52,440 nt of DNA from Bacteroidota bacterium (GCA_002748055.1 PDRI01000095.1:67081-119520); one strand, 5' to 3'. Shown: positions 1 to 9,453, numbered from the stretch's first letter. Numbers and translations: made by a program. The notes: a model not told the origin generated them from the sequence alone.

Positions 1-1400
1 TGGTTCAGCCCACTTCCCACAAGCGGCACGAAGCCACCTTTCAGGCAGCTGCCGACAGTGCCGAAGAATGGCAAATGGCTTACCAGAATATGGCCTATGC
101 ACGCTATGTGGAACTGGGTGGCGGAAAGGCTCACTTTATGAACGGTATCGTAGATGAGTACGCTGCTTCCGTCGGCCTCGATAAATCGACCTTTTGGAAC
201 GGTTGTGCAGTAGGGAGCTGGGGCGCAAATGAACATGGGCTTAAAGCACTGGCTATGGCTAACCACTTCTGGGATCTCAGCGGGGGGGTGATCCGCTGTA
301 TTCTGGTAATGTCCTTTGATGGTGCACTGGGGTATCCGGCCGATCCGACCAACCTGGAAGGTGACTACAATGCCGTAGCTGTCGGCGACACCATTTCCTT
401 CGACATTAAATCAAGGGGAACAAAGGGGGAAAACAGTTTGGAATACCACTGGGCCTCCGATGTAAACAATTGCTATGCTTCCAACTATTATGCAGGTCAC
501 CTCATATTGGCTGAAGCTGCTCCCGAACCTGGTGACATTGCCATGGCGGGTGTTTCATGGGTTATCTGGACAGATGAGCCCGACTATGAAGACATGAGCA
601 GTTACGCCGACAATCCCTACGATAAGCCTAAGGTGGACATTCTCCAGGCGCCCGACTCATGGACCTATGAGGGAATCACAGATGCGGAATCATTTGATGT
701 CACATGGAACCTTCTTGGAGATGAGAACCTGATGAACAAGATGATCACCGATGGCACCATCGATTTTTATGACCTGGACAGCGATAAGACCTTTGGCGCA
801 TCCTGGAAGGGTGTTCACGACGGAACAAAGCTCTATATTCTGTCGAAGTATTATGACACCAATTCTCAACTCGATGCGGGAACCCATAACTTTGAGGTAA
901 TGGTTCAGCCAACTTCTATCGAACGCCACGAGAATACCTTTTCAGCTGCAGCCGACAGTACCGAAGACTGGCAATTGGCCTACCAGAATATGGCCTATGC
1001 ACGCTATGTGGAACTGGGTGGCGGAAAGGCTCATTTTATGAACGGTTTAGTAGATGAATACGCTGCTTCAATCGGCCTCGATAAATCGACCTTTTGGAAC
1101 GGATGTACAGTAGGAAACTGGGGAGCCAATGAACATGGGCTTGAAGGCCTGGCCATGGCCAATCACTTTTGGGATGTAACAGACGGAGTAATCAGGTCTG
1201 TTCTGGTAATGTCCTTTGATGGTGCACTGGGGTATCCGGCCGATCCGACCAACCTGGAAGGTGACTACAACGCTGTAGCCGTTGGCGACAGCATTTCCTT
1301 CGATATCAAATCAAGGGGAACAAAGGGGGAAAGCAGTTTGGAATACCATTGGTCGTCCGACAGGAATAACTGCTACGCGTCGAACTACTATGCCGGAGTG
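1..1400 (+). repeat. Direct repeat, 900-bp period, within the first gene
   Basis: Bases 1 to about 500 match bases 901 to about 1400 with an exact 900-bp offset and no visible indels. Similarity is uneven: 301-370 equals 1201-1270 over all 70 bases including synonymous sites, and 81-134 is also unchanged, while stretches such as 240-300 have diverged. The copy stops abruptly near 1400, where the second module gives way to the sorting domain. Confidence 0.9.
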
Positions 1401-1658
1401 TTGACCCTTTCAGACAAAAAGATTGTTGTCGAAGGAATTGAGAACCATTTTAACAGCGATGTCAAAGCCTTTGTATACATGGACCAGCTTCACATCAGGG
1501 GAATCGAATCGGTTAATCTAAGCATATACAGTACGACCGGCTCATTGCTTAAGTCTGCCAGGAATGTGAGCGGAACCCTGGATATGAGCGATCTTCGGGA
1601 TGGTATTTACATTGTTAAGCTTGAAGGAATAGCCACGGCTTTCAAAATTGTAAAGTGA
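3..1658 (+). CDS. Secreted protein with tandem CBM9-like modules and T9SS sorting domain (5' partial)
   Basis: The reading frame is open from the first bases of the window, so the N-terminus lies upstream; the first internal Met (position 75) is not the true start, because the codons before it match the internal repeat. The visible protein has the end of one module and one complete ~300-residue module. Module features such as GASWKGVHDGTKLYILSKYY and the closing EYHW-SD-NNCYASNYYAG resemble carbohydrate-binding family 9-like domains of Bacteroidota. The last ~70 residues (VKAFVYMDQLHIRG to AFKIVK) have the beta-sandwich pattern of a type A T9SS sorting domain, so the protein should be exported and surface-anchored or released. 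No catalytic domain is visible. A strong terminator follows. The CBM9 assignment is by motif memory only; the T9SS tail is more certain. Confidence 0.75.
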   Translation, partial: VQPTSHKRHEATFQAAADSAEEWQMAYQNMAYARYVELGGGKAHFMNGIVDEYAASVGLDKSTFWNGCAVGSWGANEHGLKALAMANHFWDLSGGVIRCILVMSFDGALGYPADPTNLEGDYNAVAVGDTISFDIKSRGTKGENSLEYHWASDVNNCYASNYYAGHLILAEAAPEPGDIAMAGVSWVIWTDEPDYEDMSSYADNPYDKPKVDILQAPDSWTYEGITDAESFDVTWNLLGDENLMNKMITDGTIDFYDLDSDKTFGASWKGVHDGTKLYILSKYYDTNSQLDAGTHNFEVMVQPTSIERHENTFSAAADSTEDWQLAYQNMAYARYVELGGGKAHFMNGLVDEYAASIGLDKSTFWNGCTVGNWGANEHGLEGLAMANHFWDVTDGVIRSVLVMSFDGALGYPADPTNLEGDYNAVAVGDSISFDIKSRGTKGESSLEYHWSSDRNNCYASNYYAGVLTLSDKKIVVEGIENHFNSDVKAFVYMDQLHIRGIESVNLSIYSTTGSLLKSARNVSGTLDMSDLRDGIYIVKLEGIATAFKIVK

Positions 1659-1716
1659 TCTACAAGCTGAATTCACCAGTGCCTGATTAGCATGTACCTG
1701 ACATTGGTGATAAATC

Positions 1717-1759
1717 ATTCAAAAAAGGGATACGACAAGCATCCCTTTTTTGAATTTTC
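1717..1759 (+). terminator. Intrinsic terminator after the CBM9-like gene
   Basis: A perfect 15-bp stem, ATTCAAAAAAGGGAT (1717-1731) pairing with ATCCCTTTTTTGAAT (1741-1755), encloses a 9-base loop and is followed by TTTTC. It lies 60 bases after the stop codon and 45 bases before the SusC start, so it separates the first gene from the SusC/SusD operon. The A/T tracts on both sides would let it work in either direction, but only the plus-strand gene ends here. Confidence 0.8.
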
Positions 1760-1801
1760 GGAGATATGCCGGGATAGCGTTGAATCCATAATTGCATCGA
1801 A

Positions 1802-4800
1802 ATGAAGACTAAACTGCAAAAGAACGCACGATTAAGACTACTTAGTACGGGCTTCCTTTTATTATCGGCTCAGTTTATACTTGCCCAGCAAACCATAAGC
1901 GGTAAGGTAAGTGATGCTGCGGACGGCCTGGGAATGCCAGGAGTAAATGTGGTGGTAAAGGGGAGCACTATTGGTGCCATCACCGACCTGGACGGCAACT
2001 ATTCCATTGATGTGGCCGGACCCGGAGCTGTTCTGCACTATTCCTATGTGGGTTACCTCTCACAGGAGATTCCGGTGGGAAGTCAGACTGAAATCAATGT
2101 GGAACTGCAGGAAGACATCCGGGCCCTGGAGGAAGTGGTAGTCATTGGCTATGGTACCGTGAAAAAGCAAGACCTGACTGGTTCGGTCGCAGTAGTTTCT
2201 GCTAAAGAGCTAGCCAAAACCCCTTCGGCCAACCTGAGCCAGGCTCTGCAGGGACGAGCCTCAGGTGTAATGGTAACCCAGAGTGGAAAGCCCGGATCGG
2301 GTGTTACCATCCGCATCAGGGGTATCGGCTCCATCAACCAGAACCCCAACCCGCTCTATGTGATTGACGGCGTCGTGGGTGGGAGTATTAACGATATCAG
2401 TCCCAATGATGTGGAATCCTTCCAGGTGCTGAAAGATGCTTCGGCGGCTGCCATCTATGGTGCCGATGGTGCCAATGGTGTGGTAATCGTTACCACCAGG
2501 CGGGGCAAAGAGGGGAAACCAAAGCTTAGCTTTTCGGCCTATGGAAGCATGAATCTGGCGCCCAAGCCCTTTGACATGATGAATGCTACACAGTACAGCA
2601 AGTTCTACAACCAGATTTATGACGACAATGGCATCGAAAGGGATGAAGCCTATTCCGATGAATTCCGGCAGTTCTATTACGGCCAGGGCTGGGAAGAAGG
2701 GACCAACTGGCAGAGCGAAATCCTCCAAAAGGCCTATACCCAGAATTACTACCTGAGAATTTCGGGCGGAGGAAAAGCAAGCAATTATTCCGTCTCGGCC
2801 AATGTGCTGGATGAGGATGGAATACTACTTAGTACCGGTGCATCCAGGTACAATCTCAGAGCCAACTCAGACTTTAAGATAGGTCAATACATCAAAGTGG
2901 GTGAATCATTCACCGTATCGCGGAACACCAGGTTCGACGAATCTGGATACCAGGGCAGTGTATGGCGTTCGAGCCTGATCGCTTCTCCCCTGATGACCCT
3001 TTACAATGAAAACAACAAGGGAGGCTATTCCGGTCCCCAGGAAGCCATCGAGTACACCACGGCAGCCGGTGATGTGGTTTTCTATAATAATACCGGGGGA
3101 AATGACAAGGCGAATCCGGTCGTTGCACAAGCCCTTGCAAAAAACCAGTCGAATTACAACAGCTTTGTGGGAAATGTTTACATCGAAATCAAGCCCCTCT
3201 CCTGGCTTAGCTTTAAATCCACGCCCTCGGTAATCGGGTCCTTCAGCCATACACGCAACTGGATGCCTCGGTTCGAGTCGGGTGTAAGAAGCAACTCCCC
3301 CGCATCGCTTACCGAGCTTTTCACGGAAAGCATGAACCTCTCGTTGGAAAACCAGCTGATGATTATGAAATCCTTTGGGGAACATACACTCACCATTACC
3401 GGGGTTCAACATGCCCGGAAATACGATGGCTACAGCTCCAGTGTTACAGCATCCGATTTTGCTTACGAAAAGCTGAATACCCTGCAAAATGCAACCAGCA
3501 TTGATAATGTGACTGGCTACATCACCCCGGTAAGGTGGAACTCCTATCTGGTCAGAGCCATTTACGACTACAAGAGCAGGTACCTTCTAACTGCCAGTAT
3601 CCGGCGTGACGGGAATTCCCGTTTCGGTCCGGGAAATCGCTGGGGAACATTCCCTTCGGCTTCTCTTGCCTGGAAACTGAACGAAGATCTGCTTCCCGAT
3701 GTGGAACAGATTGACATGCTCAAACTGAGAATGGGTTACGGAAAAACCGGATTCTCCGAGATTGGCAATTTTGCCTATGAAGCAAACCTGAGTGCCTACA
3801 GCCAGTTCTCCCCTGTTTTTGGCACTTCGCAGTCTTTGAATCCCGCCCTGAATGTGCTCGACAGCTTTGGCAATGAACTGATACAGTGGGAGTCTTCTGC
3901 CATGACCAATATAGGGGTGGATGTCAGCCTTTACAGGAATAAGCTGACGGCAAGCCTTGAGTACTATATCAAGAATACCGATAACCTGATTGTTGACAGA
4001 TCTGTCTCCAGGATTTTTGCACGTATTACAGAACCAAAAGTAAATCTGGGAGACCTCCGGAACCGGGGACTTGAATTCAATGTCTCCTATCGCGAAATGG
4101 AAGGCAATGTCAATTATGAAATCAGTGGTATGCTAACCACCATAAAAAATGAAGTGCTGGACATTCCCGAAACCTATATTGATGGCAATAACATTGCCAG
4201 AGTAGGAAACACCGTGGGCTCCCTGTATGGGTATATAGCCGAGAGGATTGTAACTCCCGAGGACTTTGATACCGATGGCAACTACCTCTTCGCTATCCCC
4301 TCAGAAGGCATCCCCTCCCCTGGAGATCTGAAATTTACAGACCTCAACCTCGACGGGGAAATTACGGATGAAGACCGAACCATTATCGGGAAACCTATTC
4401 CGGATCTGATCTACTCCATCAATGTGAATCTCTATTACAAGAATTTTGATTTGGGCATGTACTGGTATGGTTCCAGGAATGTGGATGTTTATAACTCGCA
4501 GCGCGCAAGCGTGGAGTGTTTTGCCAGTCAGGATCTGGACCACAATAAAACAGTCGGATTTGCAGAGAACTATTACCGCAGCGACCGTCCTTCTGCAGAA
4601 TATGTTCGGGCAGACATCAACAACACCAACCTGAACGATCGCATCTCTACCTGGTGGGTAGAGGACGCCTCTTTCCTGAGAATGAAAGATGTCCAGTTGG
4701 GGTATACACTTCCGAAGCACCTGGCACAGCGTATCGGAATGTCGGGAGCAAGGCTGTATTTGAGTGGTGTGAACCTCCTCACCATTACTAAATACAAGGG

Positions 4801-4909
4801 GCCCGATCCGGAATCTGCCACCACAGGTCCGCCTATGCGGGTGGGAACCGACTGGGGAACCTATCCCATGCCCAGGATCATTACCGCAGGTGTCCAGATT
4901 GATTTCTAA
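1802..4909 (+). CDS. SusC/RagA-family TonB-dependent outer-membrane transporter (pair 1)
   Basis: SusC-like proteins form the TonB-energised outer-membrane barrel that imports oligosaccharides under a SusD lid. The 1035-residue length is typical. A signal peptide ends near LLLSAQFILAQ (about residue 28). A carboxypeptidase-regulatory-like domain follows (QTISGKVSDA to about residue 105, with DLDGNYSI and the SYVGY motif). The plug domain begins at VVVIGYGTVKKQDLTGSV and includes LQGRASGVMVTQ, IRIRGIGSINQNPNPLYVIDG and VLKDASAAAIYGADGANGVV. The remainder is a beta-barrel ending in aromatic-rich ITAGVQIDF. The stop codon overlaps the SusD start as TAATG, so the pair is translationally coupled. 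The target glycan cannot be read from the sequence; neighbours suggest a pectin-like polymer. Confidence 0.95.
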   Translation: MKTKLQKNARLRLLSTGFLLLSAQFILAQQTISGKVSDAADGLGMPGVNVVVKGSTIGAITDLDGNYSIDVAGPGAVLHYSYVGYLSQEIPVGSQTEINVELQEDIRALEEVVVIGYGTVKKQDLTGSVAVVSAKELAKTPSANLSQALQGRASGVMVTQSGKPGSGVTIRIRGIGSINQNPNPLYVIDGVVGGSINDISPNDVESFQVLKDASAAAIYGADGANGVVIVTTRRGKEGKPKLSFSAYGSMNLAPKPFDMMNATQYSKFYNQIYDDNGIERDEAYSDEFRQFYYGQGWEEGTNWQSEILQKAYTQNYYLRISGGGKASNYSVSANVLDEDGILLSTGASRYNLRANSDFKIGQYIKVGESFTVSRNTRFDESGYQGSVWRSSLIASPLMTLYNENNKGGYSGPQEAIEYTTAAGDVVFYNNTGGNDKANPVVAQALAKNQSNYNSFVGNVYIEIKPLSWLSFKSTPSVIGSFSHTRNWMPRFESGVRSNSPASLTELFTESMNLSLENQLMIMKSFGEHTLTITGVQHARKYDGYSSSVTASDFAYEKLNTLQNATSIDNVTGYITPVRWNSYLVRAIYDYKSRYLLTASIRRDGNSRFGPGNRWGTFPSASLAWKLNEDLLPDVEQIDMLKLRMGYGKTGFSEIGNFAYEANLSAYSQFSPVFGTSQSLNPALNVLDSFGNELIQWESSAMTNIGVDVSLYRNKLTASLEYYIKNTDNLIVDRSVSRIFARITEPKVNLGDLRNRGLEFNVSYREMEGNVNYEISGMLTTIKNEVLDIPETYIDGNNIARVGNTVGSLYGYIAERIVTPEDFDTDGNYLFAIPSEGIPSPGDLKFTDLNLDGEITDEDRTIIGKPIPDLIYSINVNLYYKNFDLGMYWYGSRNVDVYNSQRASVECFASQDLDHNKTVGFAENYYRSDRPSAEYVRADINNTNLNDRISTWWVEDASFLRMKDVQLGYTLPKHLAQRIGMSGARLYLSGVNLLTITKYKGPDPESATTGPPMRVGTDWGTYPMPRIITAGVQIDF

Positions 4910-6606
4910 TGGTAAAAATGTATGTCATGAAAAATGCAATTCATAAAACAACCCTCCTTGTTCTGCTGGTATTGAGCAGCGCTTGCAGTGAGGAGTTCCT
5001 TGAGGTCGAAAACAAAAACAACCTGACCGACGCGAGTTTCTATCAGACACAGAATGACTTCCTGCTGGCCCTGAACTCCTGTTATTGTCCCCTGGCCGAC
5101 GGGGGACTGTTTGGTCTGGGCATGCAGCTTGCAGCCGGGACCTGGGAGGACAGAACCCTTTTTGAGACCACCAACAGAGACAATCTGAGCATGATGAGTT
5201 CGAGCAGTGATGAATGCCACACAACCTGGCAGGCGCTGTATTTTGGGGTATACCGCACCAGTGATTTCCTCAGAAAGCTGGCCGAACAAACCAGTGTTGA
5301 AGGTTTTACCCAGGAAGAAAGGGCGCTTTACGAAGCCCAGATCAGAGGACTTAGAGCCATGTACTATTTTTATCTCGTAACCTTATTTCATAAACCCGTT
5401 TATTACGACGAGCTGAATTTCCCGGTAGACTATAATCAGAATTTCAGCAATGGGGATCCCTTACAATTCTGGGATAAAATTGAAGAAGACCTGGCCTTTG
5501 CCATCGCACATCTTCCCAAAAAATCGGAGTATGCCGACGAAGACCTGGGAAGGGTTACATCGGGGGCTGCCAGTGCCCTTCTGGGGAAAGCCCTGCTTTA
5601 CAAACACTACCACTATTATGTGGCCGGCGGAAGCAAAGGTGGATCCGAAGATCTGGAAGATCTGTCAAAGGCCAGGGATGCCTTTCTGGATGTTATGAAC
5701 TCGGGGGAATATGCGCTGGTACAGCCCAAAGCACCCAAAACCAGGAAGGACTACATGATGGCACTGCTGTCGAATACAGCCTACACTGACCTACCCTCGG
5801 AGAACAACAGTTACCAGTCGGAAAACAATGTGGAATCGGTATGGGAGGTGCAATACGACGATGAACTCATCCAGAGTGGATGGCTTCCTGGATGGCAGTG
5901 GACCGGGTCACTCAATACGCAGTATTTCTCGCCCCACAGCAATAGTTACAAGAACCATGAAGTGCATCCCGACTGGTTTTTTGCCTGTGATACAGTGGGA
6001 ACGCCTGCCGGTTTCGACAGAGATCCCCGTGCTTATGCTTCATGCTATCTGGATGGCGATACCATGCACATTGATCCGGCCAATCCCTATTTTAAGAAAT
6101 TCAATTCCTATGTCAATACCAAGCGGATTGCCCGATCGAGAGGACTTGCACATGACGATCAGCCCTCGGTCTCCTTTGGGATGAAAAAATACTATTTCCC
6201 GATCTATGAAGAGAGTGGCACAGCCTCGCCCAACAACGACCCCACCAACCGCAGGGTGATTCGTTATGCCGATGTGCTGCTCATGTATGCCGAGGTCATG
6301 TTCCTGTTGGGTGACGATGGCAGCGGGCTAAGTGCCCTGAACCAGGTGCGTGCCAGGGTAGATATGGATCCAATACCGGCTCTAAGCAGCGAGGCAATCG
6401 TACACGAAAGGGATATTGAACTGGCCTTTGAGAGTCACCGCTGGGGTGATCTGGTGAGGTGGAGTTTTGATCCTGCCTGGGGAATCGACTGGGATGCCCT
6501 TTTAGGGCCCGGCGTGTTTAAGGTCGGCAAACATGAGTACTATCCCATTCCCATCTCAGAAATTGATGTAAACAGCGGAGAATTAAAGCAAAATCCCGGC
6601 TGGTAA
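4909..6606 (+). CDS. SusD/RagB-family surface glycan-binding lipoprotein (pair 1)
   Basis: SusD-family lipoproteins cap the SusC barrel and bind the glycan. A lipobox Cys in LVLSSACSEEF follows a hydrophobic stretch. The ATG at 4909 overlaps the susC stop, but the Met at 4927 (MKNAIHKTTLL, lipid Cys at residue 20) gives a more conventional signal peptide and may be the real start. SusD hallmarks include an early FLEVENKNNLTDASFY, the TPR-like core with QIRGLRAMYYFYLVTLF, RYADVLLMYAEVMF with NQVRAR, and the terminal YYPIPISEID...LKQNPGW. The length (565 aa) is normal. It is in one operon with the preceding SusC and the small lipoprotein downstream. Confidence 0.95.
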   Translation: MVKMYVMKNAIHKTTLLVLLVLSSACSEEFLEVENKNNLTDASFYQTQNDFLLALNSCYCPLADGGLFGLGMQLAAGTWEDRTLFETTNRDNLSMMSSSSDECHTTWQALYFGVYRTSDFLRKLAEQTSVEGFTQEERALYEAQIRGLRAMYYFYLVTLFHKPVYYDELNFPVDYNQNFSNGDPLQFWDKIEEDLAFAIAHLPKKSEYADEDLGRVTSGAASALLGKALLYKHYHYYVAGGSKGGSEDLEDLSKARDAFLDVMNSGEYALVQPKAPKTRKDYMMALLSNTAYTDLPSENNSYQSENNVESVWEVQYDDELIQSGWLPGWQWTGSLNTQYFSPHSNSYKNHEVHPDWFFACDTVGTPAGFDRDPRAYASCYLDGDTMHIDPANPYFKKFNSYVNTKRIARSRGLAHDDQPSVSFGMKKYYFPIYEESGTASPNNDPTNRRVIRYADVLLMYAEVMFLLGDDGSGLSALNQVRARVDMDPIPALSSEAIVHERDIELAFESHRWGDLVRWSFDPAWGIDWDALLGPGVFKVGKHEYYPIPISEIDVNSGELKQNPGW

Positions 6607-6623
6607 CCCAAAAACACAGAAAG

Positions 6624-7007
6624 ATGAAAAACAGCACAATAGCAGCAATGATCCTGGCCTTCCTGCTTATTCTCTTCGGGTGCAACAAAGAGGAGCCTGC
6701 AGCCGTTTCTGCTGCTTTCACAACCAATCTGGTGAACAATACAGTAGGTGTCGGTGATCCGGTTACTGTTTATCTGCAGGATGCGACCGGCGAGTTCCTG
6801 ACCTATTTCATGGGCCTGGACTCAACGGACAGCTATGGTACAGGAACAGGAAAAAGCCTGGAGACAGGCACTGATTCCCTGGTACTTACCTACTATACTG
6901 CGGGCAGATATGCATTTACCCTGGTGGCCATAAGCTACGGAAACTGGGGAGAAACTGTCAGCGAAGCACGGCAGTCGCTAGATATCACCGTTGTGGCTGA
7001 TGAATAG
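6624..7007 (+). CDS. Small lipoprotein with a PKD/Ig-like fold, third gene of SusCD operon 1
   Basis: This 127-residue protein has a hydrophobic leader and a lipobox ending at Cys20 (LLILFGCNKEE). The rest looks like one beta-sandwich of the PKD/Ig type: AAFTTNLVNNTVGVGDPVTV at the start, then a Y-T-A-G-R-Y-A-F-T-L strand pair and a closing SLDITVV. It starts 17 bases after the susD stop on the same strand and is almost certainly co-transcribed. In many utilisation loci this position holds an SGBP-type surface glycan-binding lipoprotein; this one is much shorter, so it may be a single-domain accessory binder. No catalytic residues are evident. Confidence 0.7.
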   Translation: MKNSTIAAMILAFLLILFGCNKEEPAAVSAAFTTNLVNNTVGVGDPVTVYLQDATGEFLTYFMGLDSTDSYGTGTGKSLETGTDSLVLTYYTAGRYAFTLVAISYGNWGETVSEARQSLDITVVADE

Positions 7008-7048
7008 TAGTTCCGGCAGACTTTTCAATTCCCCGGAAAGCCTGTAGG

Positions 7049-8206
7049 CTAAGGCCTGATCAGGTCGAGGAGTTTTTTGTCAAGCTTGTAGCCATACCAG
7101 TCTTCGTAGTCCACATCCTTGCGCCCGGAATTCAGGATGCCGAAATCACCGACAAAATTCCAGAGGGCAAAGCCTATGTTGTGACTGCCGATGATGTCGA
7201 GTATGTCTCCGAACCAGGAAAGAAAGATCGCATGTGGGGTCTTGTTGTAGCATCCACATTCCCCGCAATGAACACCGACCCCCTTCTCGACCAGTTCGAT
7301 CCAGGGCGCATAGAAGGCTTCCAGCATCTCACGGCTCAGGTACTGATCGCCTACCTGTCCCGGATATTTCAGGGAGGGCAACCCGGCAATCTGCTCGGGA
7401 GAATAGACCCATTGAGCCTTGTAATGCGAGACAATGTGTGGGAAATACCCCCTGCAGCTCTGGACAATTGGCAGGTGGGTGATCTCCGGAATCACCTTCG
7501 TTCCTATATCGTTCCCGTCGGCTACAACCAGGTGGTCGGGATTCACCGCCCATATCGCTTTTGCTGCTTTTTCAACCAGTGTGGCATAGGCATATCCGGA
7601 AACAATTGTTTTCGATGAATGCTGGTCATTCATCGCCTCGACCCAGGCAGGTTCATTCAGCAGGTCAAAACTAATCTGCTCCCGGCTGAGTTGCTTATAG
7701 CGTCTGGCCCACATATCCCAATGCCAGTAAAAGGCCTCCCGGGCTTCCTCATCAAGCCAGAGGTTGTAGGGCTCTCTGAACCCGGCATTGATGCAATAAC
7801 CCGGAGCCCTGTGAAGGTTTATGCTTGCATGCATGCCATACTTGTTAATCAAAAAGACCAATTCATCCACCTTTTCCAGTGCGGCTTCATCCACTTGGTA
7901 AACCTCCTCGGGAAGGATGTCCCGGCTACGGTCAAAGTCCAGGTAGGACGGATAAGCAATGGGAATACGCACAAAGTCGAAGCCCCAGTCCGCCATCCAT
8001 TTAAGCTCTTCCTCTGTCGTCTGCCTCCAGGCATGCTGTGGATCGGGCGAGAAAAAATCCTGAACATTAAAGCCCTTCCAGGTGGGAATGGGTTTTGGGG
8101 CTTTTTCCGGTGTATTCGCAAATAGGATGGCCGAATTTCCTGCCAGGCCCACAGTCCCTGTGAGCAATGCGCTTTGCTTTAAGAAAGTCCTTCGGTCTGG
8201 TGACAT
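7049..8206 (-). CDS. GH5-type (cellulase-family) glycoside hydrolase, Tat-like leader
   Basis: A 385-residue (beta/alpha)8 hydrolase of clan GH-A. The N-terminus, MSPDRRTFLKQSALL, is a twin-arginine-type leader, suggesting export in folded form to the periplasm. The catalytic domain carries WKGFNVQDFF, DFVRIPIAY, the HASINLHRAPGY strand, the acid/base motif FDLLNEPAW (Glu185) and the probable nucleophile in GVHCGECGCYN (Glu316), then FALWNFVGDFG. These positions fit the retaining GH5 layout. The substrate is unknown; GH5 covers endo-glucanases, mannanases and other activities. It is convergent with SusCD operon 1, and its neighbour on the same strand is the esterase at 8336-9271, 129 bases upstream. 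Confidence 0.85.
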   Translation of the reverse strand: MSPDRRTFLKQSALLTGTVGLAGNSAILFANTPEKAPKPIPTWKGFNVQDFFSPDPQHAWRQTTEEELKWMADWGFDFVRIPIAYPSYLDFDRSRDILPEEVYQVDEAALEKVDELVFLINKYGMHASINLHRAPGYCINAGFREPYNLWLDEEAREAFYWHWDMWARRYKQLSREQISFDLLNEPAWVEAMNDQHSSKTIVSGYAYATLVEKAAKAIWAVNPDHLVVADGNDIGTKVIPEITHLPIVQSCRGYFPHIVSHYKAQWVYSPEQIAGLPSLKYPGQVGDQYLSREMLEAFYAPWIELVEKGVGVHCGECGCYNKTPHAIFLSWFGDILDIIGSHNIGFALWNFVGDFGILNSGRKDVDYEDWYGYKLDKKLLDLIRP

Positions 8207-8335
8207 CTGTGTTTGAGTTTGGTTTGCTTAAAGGTAGAGGATTGTGGGAACTATGCAAACTGCAGGTACAAATGTGCCCGCTTGCCCAGCCTGCCGGCTC
8301 TTCAAATTCGAAACGGATCTGTTCGGGCCGTTTTA

Positions 8336-9271
8336 TTACCGGCCTTTTAGATGCCTGTCGAGAAAGGAAAAGACTTTAGCTACATTTTCTGTCCCGTAAA
8401 ATGCGGGCCAGTATCCATGCCCCGTAGCAGGAAACAATTCCAAATAAACATTTTCATAGCCGATGGCCTTTCCCAGGGCACGGGCAAGCATCACCGAACC
8501 CTGGTAGGGGACCAAGTTGTCTTCACAGCCATGTTGAATAAAAAAAGGCGCATCGTCGGAAGAAACCCAGGTAGTCGGATCTGCTTCTTTTACAAGCCCG
8601 GGAAGCTCAACAATGGCTCCACCCAACAGTAGCGATTCGGGAGAATCCGGTGTTGAATGGAGCAAAGGATGCGCTACCCTGCTCGCCTTCAACTGCTCAT
8701 CCATTTCCAGAAAATCCGTTGGGCCAAACCAGTTTACCACGGCCTGTACCCGGCTCGATTGGTCGGAATGCCCCAGACTTAAGTCCTCCAAATGAGCAAC
8801 ATCACCTGTCGTCCCCAGCATGGATGAGAGGTGTCCGCCAGCCGAATCCCCCCAGGCGGCTATCTTTTCAGGATTGAGTTTGTAGTTGCCTGCATTCGCT
8901 CTCAACCACCTGAGGGCTGCCTTGCAGTCATGGATCTGAGCGGGCCAGATGGCTTCACCGCTAAGTCGGTAATTGATTGAAACAACAGCATAACCCCGCT
9001 TCAATCCGCAAAGCATTGGCTCAAGCACGCGGTCTCTCTTGTCGCCTTCCATAAAAGCCCCCCCATGAATGGAAAGGATAACCGGGAAGGGCCCTTCACC
9101 ATCTTCGGGGAGATAGATGTCCAGTTTTTGGGCCTCTGAAACAGTGGCATAAGCGATATCGAGGTATTTATTCCTTATTCCACTTATATCAGCTTTTTGG
9201 GCCTGGACTATTGCGGAAACCTGGATGAATACTATTGATGCACAGATGATTGCCTTATTCATGATGCTCAT
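8336..9271 (-). CDS. Alpha/beta-hydrolase, BD-FAE/HSL-type carbohydrate esterase
   Basis: A 311-residue secreted esterase. The signal peptide ends near VSAIVQAQ (residue 25); Met4 (9262) is an alternative start. It has the oxyanion-hole HGGAF motif (His69-Gly70-Gly71), the nucleophile elbow WGDSAGGH (Ser143), the acid in HGCEDNLVP (Asp251) and the catalytic His in ATGHGYW (His285), so the triad is complete. The family includes bifunctional acetyl/feruloyl esterases that remove acyl groups from xylan or pectin. Lying beside GH5 and GH106 enzymes, it probably deacylates the same glycan. A TAACTTTG promoter-like box lies 25 bases upstream. Confidence 0.85.
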   Translation of the reverse strand: MSIMNKAIICASIVFIQVSAIVQAQKADISGIRNKYLDIAYATVSEAQKLDIYLPEDGEGPFPVILSIHGGAFMEGDKRDRVLEPMLCGLKRGYAVVSINYRLSGEAIWPAQIHDCKAALRWLRANAGNYKLNPEKIAAWGDSAGGHLSSMLGTTGDVAHLEDLSLGHSDQSSRVQAVVNWFGPTDFLEMDEQLKASRVAHPLLHSTPDSPESLLLGGAIVELPGLVKEADPTTWVSSDDAPFFIQHGCEDNLVPYQGSVMLARALGKAIGYENVYLELFPATGHGYWPAFYGTENVAKVFSFLDRHLKGR

Positions 9272-9295
9272 TTGCTTTTCGTAAGAAGAGTTTTA

Positions 9296-9303
9296 CAAAG
9301 TTA
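9296..9303 (-). promoter_or_regulatory. Candidate Bacteroidota -7 element (TAACTTTG) for the esterase gene
   Basis: Read on the minus strand these bases are TAACTTTG, a full match to the Bacteroidetes -7 consensus TAnnTTTG, 25 bases upstream of the esterase start. No good TTTG -33 box is seen at the usual ~19-base spacing, so the call rests on the -7 element and its position alone. Confidence 0.4.
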
Positions 9304-9400
9304 GTTTATTCGTGCAAGATATCCCTAAAATCATCTCAATGGGGGAAAAAACGAAATGAAAAATATTTCTTAAATTTATACATGAATCTGCCCAAAAAGG

Positions 9401-9453
9401 CAGGAGGCTAAACACCCCCGATTAGAAAACTCAGCTTTACGGCAACCCTCCTG
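9401..9453 (+). promoter_or_regulatory. Possible structured leader upstream of the multidomain glycosidase
   Basis: In the 5' region of the gene starting at 9515, CAGGAGG (9401-9407) can pair with CCTCCTG (9447-9453). The enclosed 39 bases include a potential CTAA/TTAG hairpin and a closing CGGCAACC segment. It lies just downstream of a TAAATTTA box (9371-9378) that could be a -7 element, so it would sit near the start of the transcript. I do not recognise it as a known riboswitch class. Confidence 0.25.

Noticed and set aside
7008..7048. Hairpin between the small lipoprotein and GH5 genes as terminator
   Set aside because: Only a 4-5 bp GCCT/AGGC stem without a U tract is present; too weak to call.
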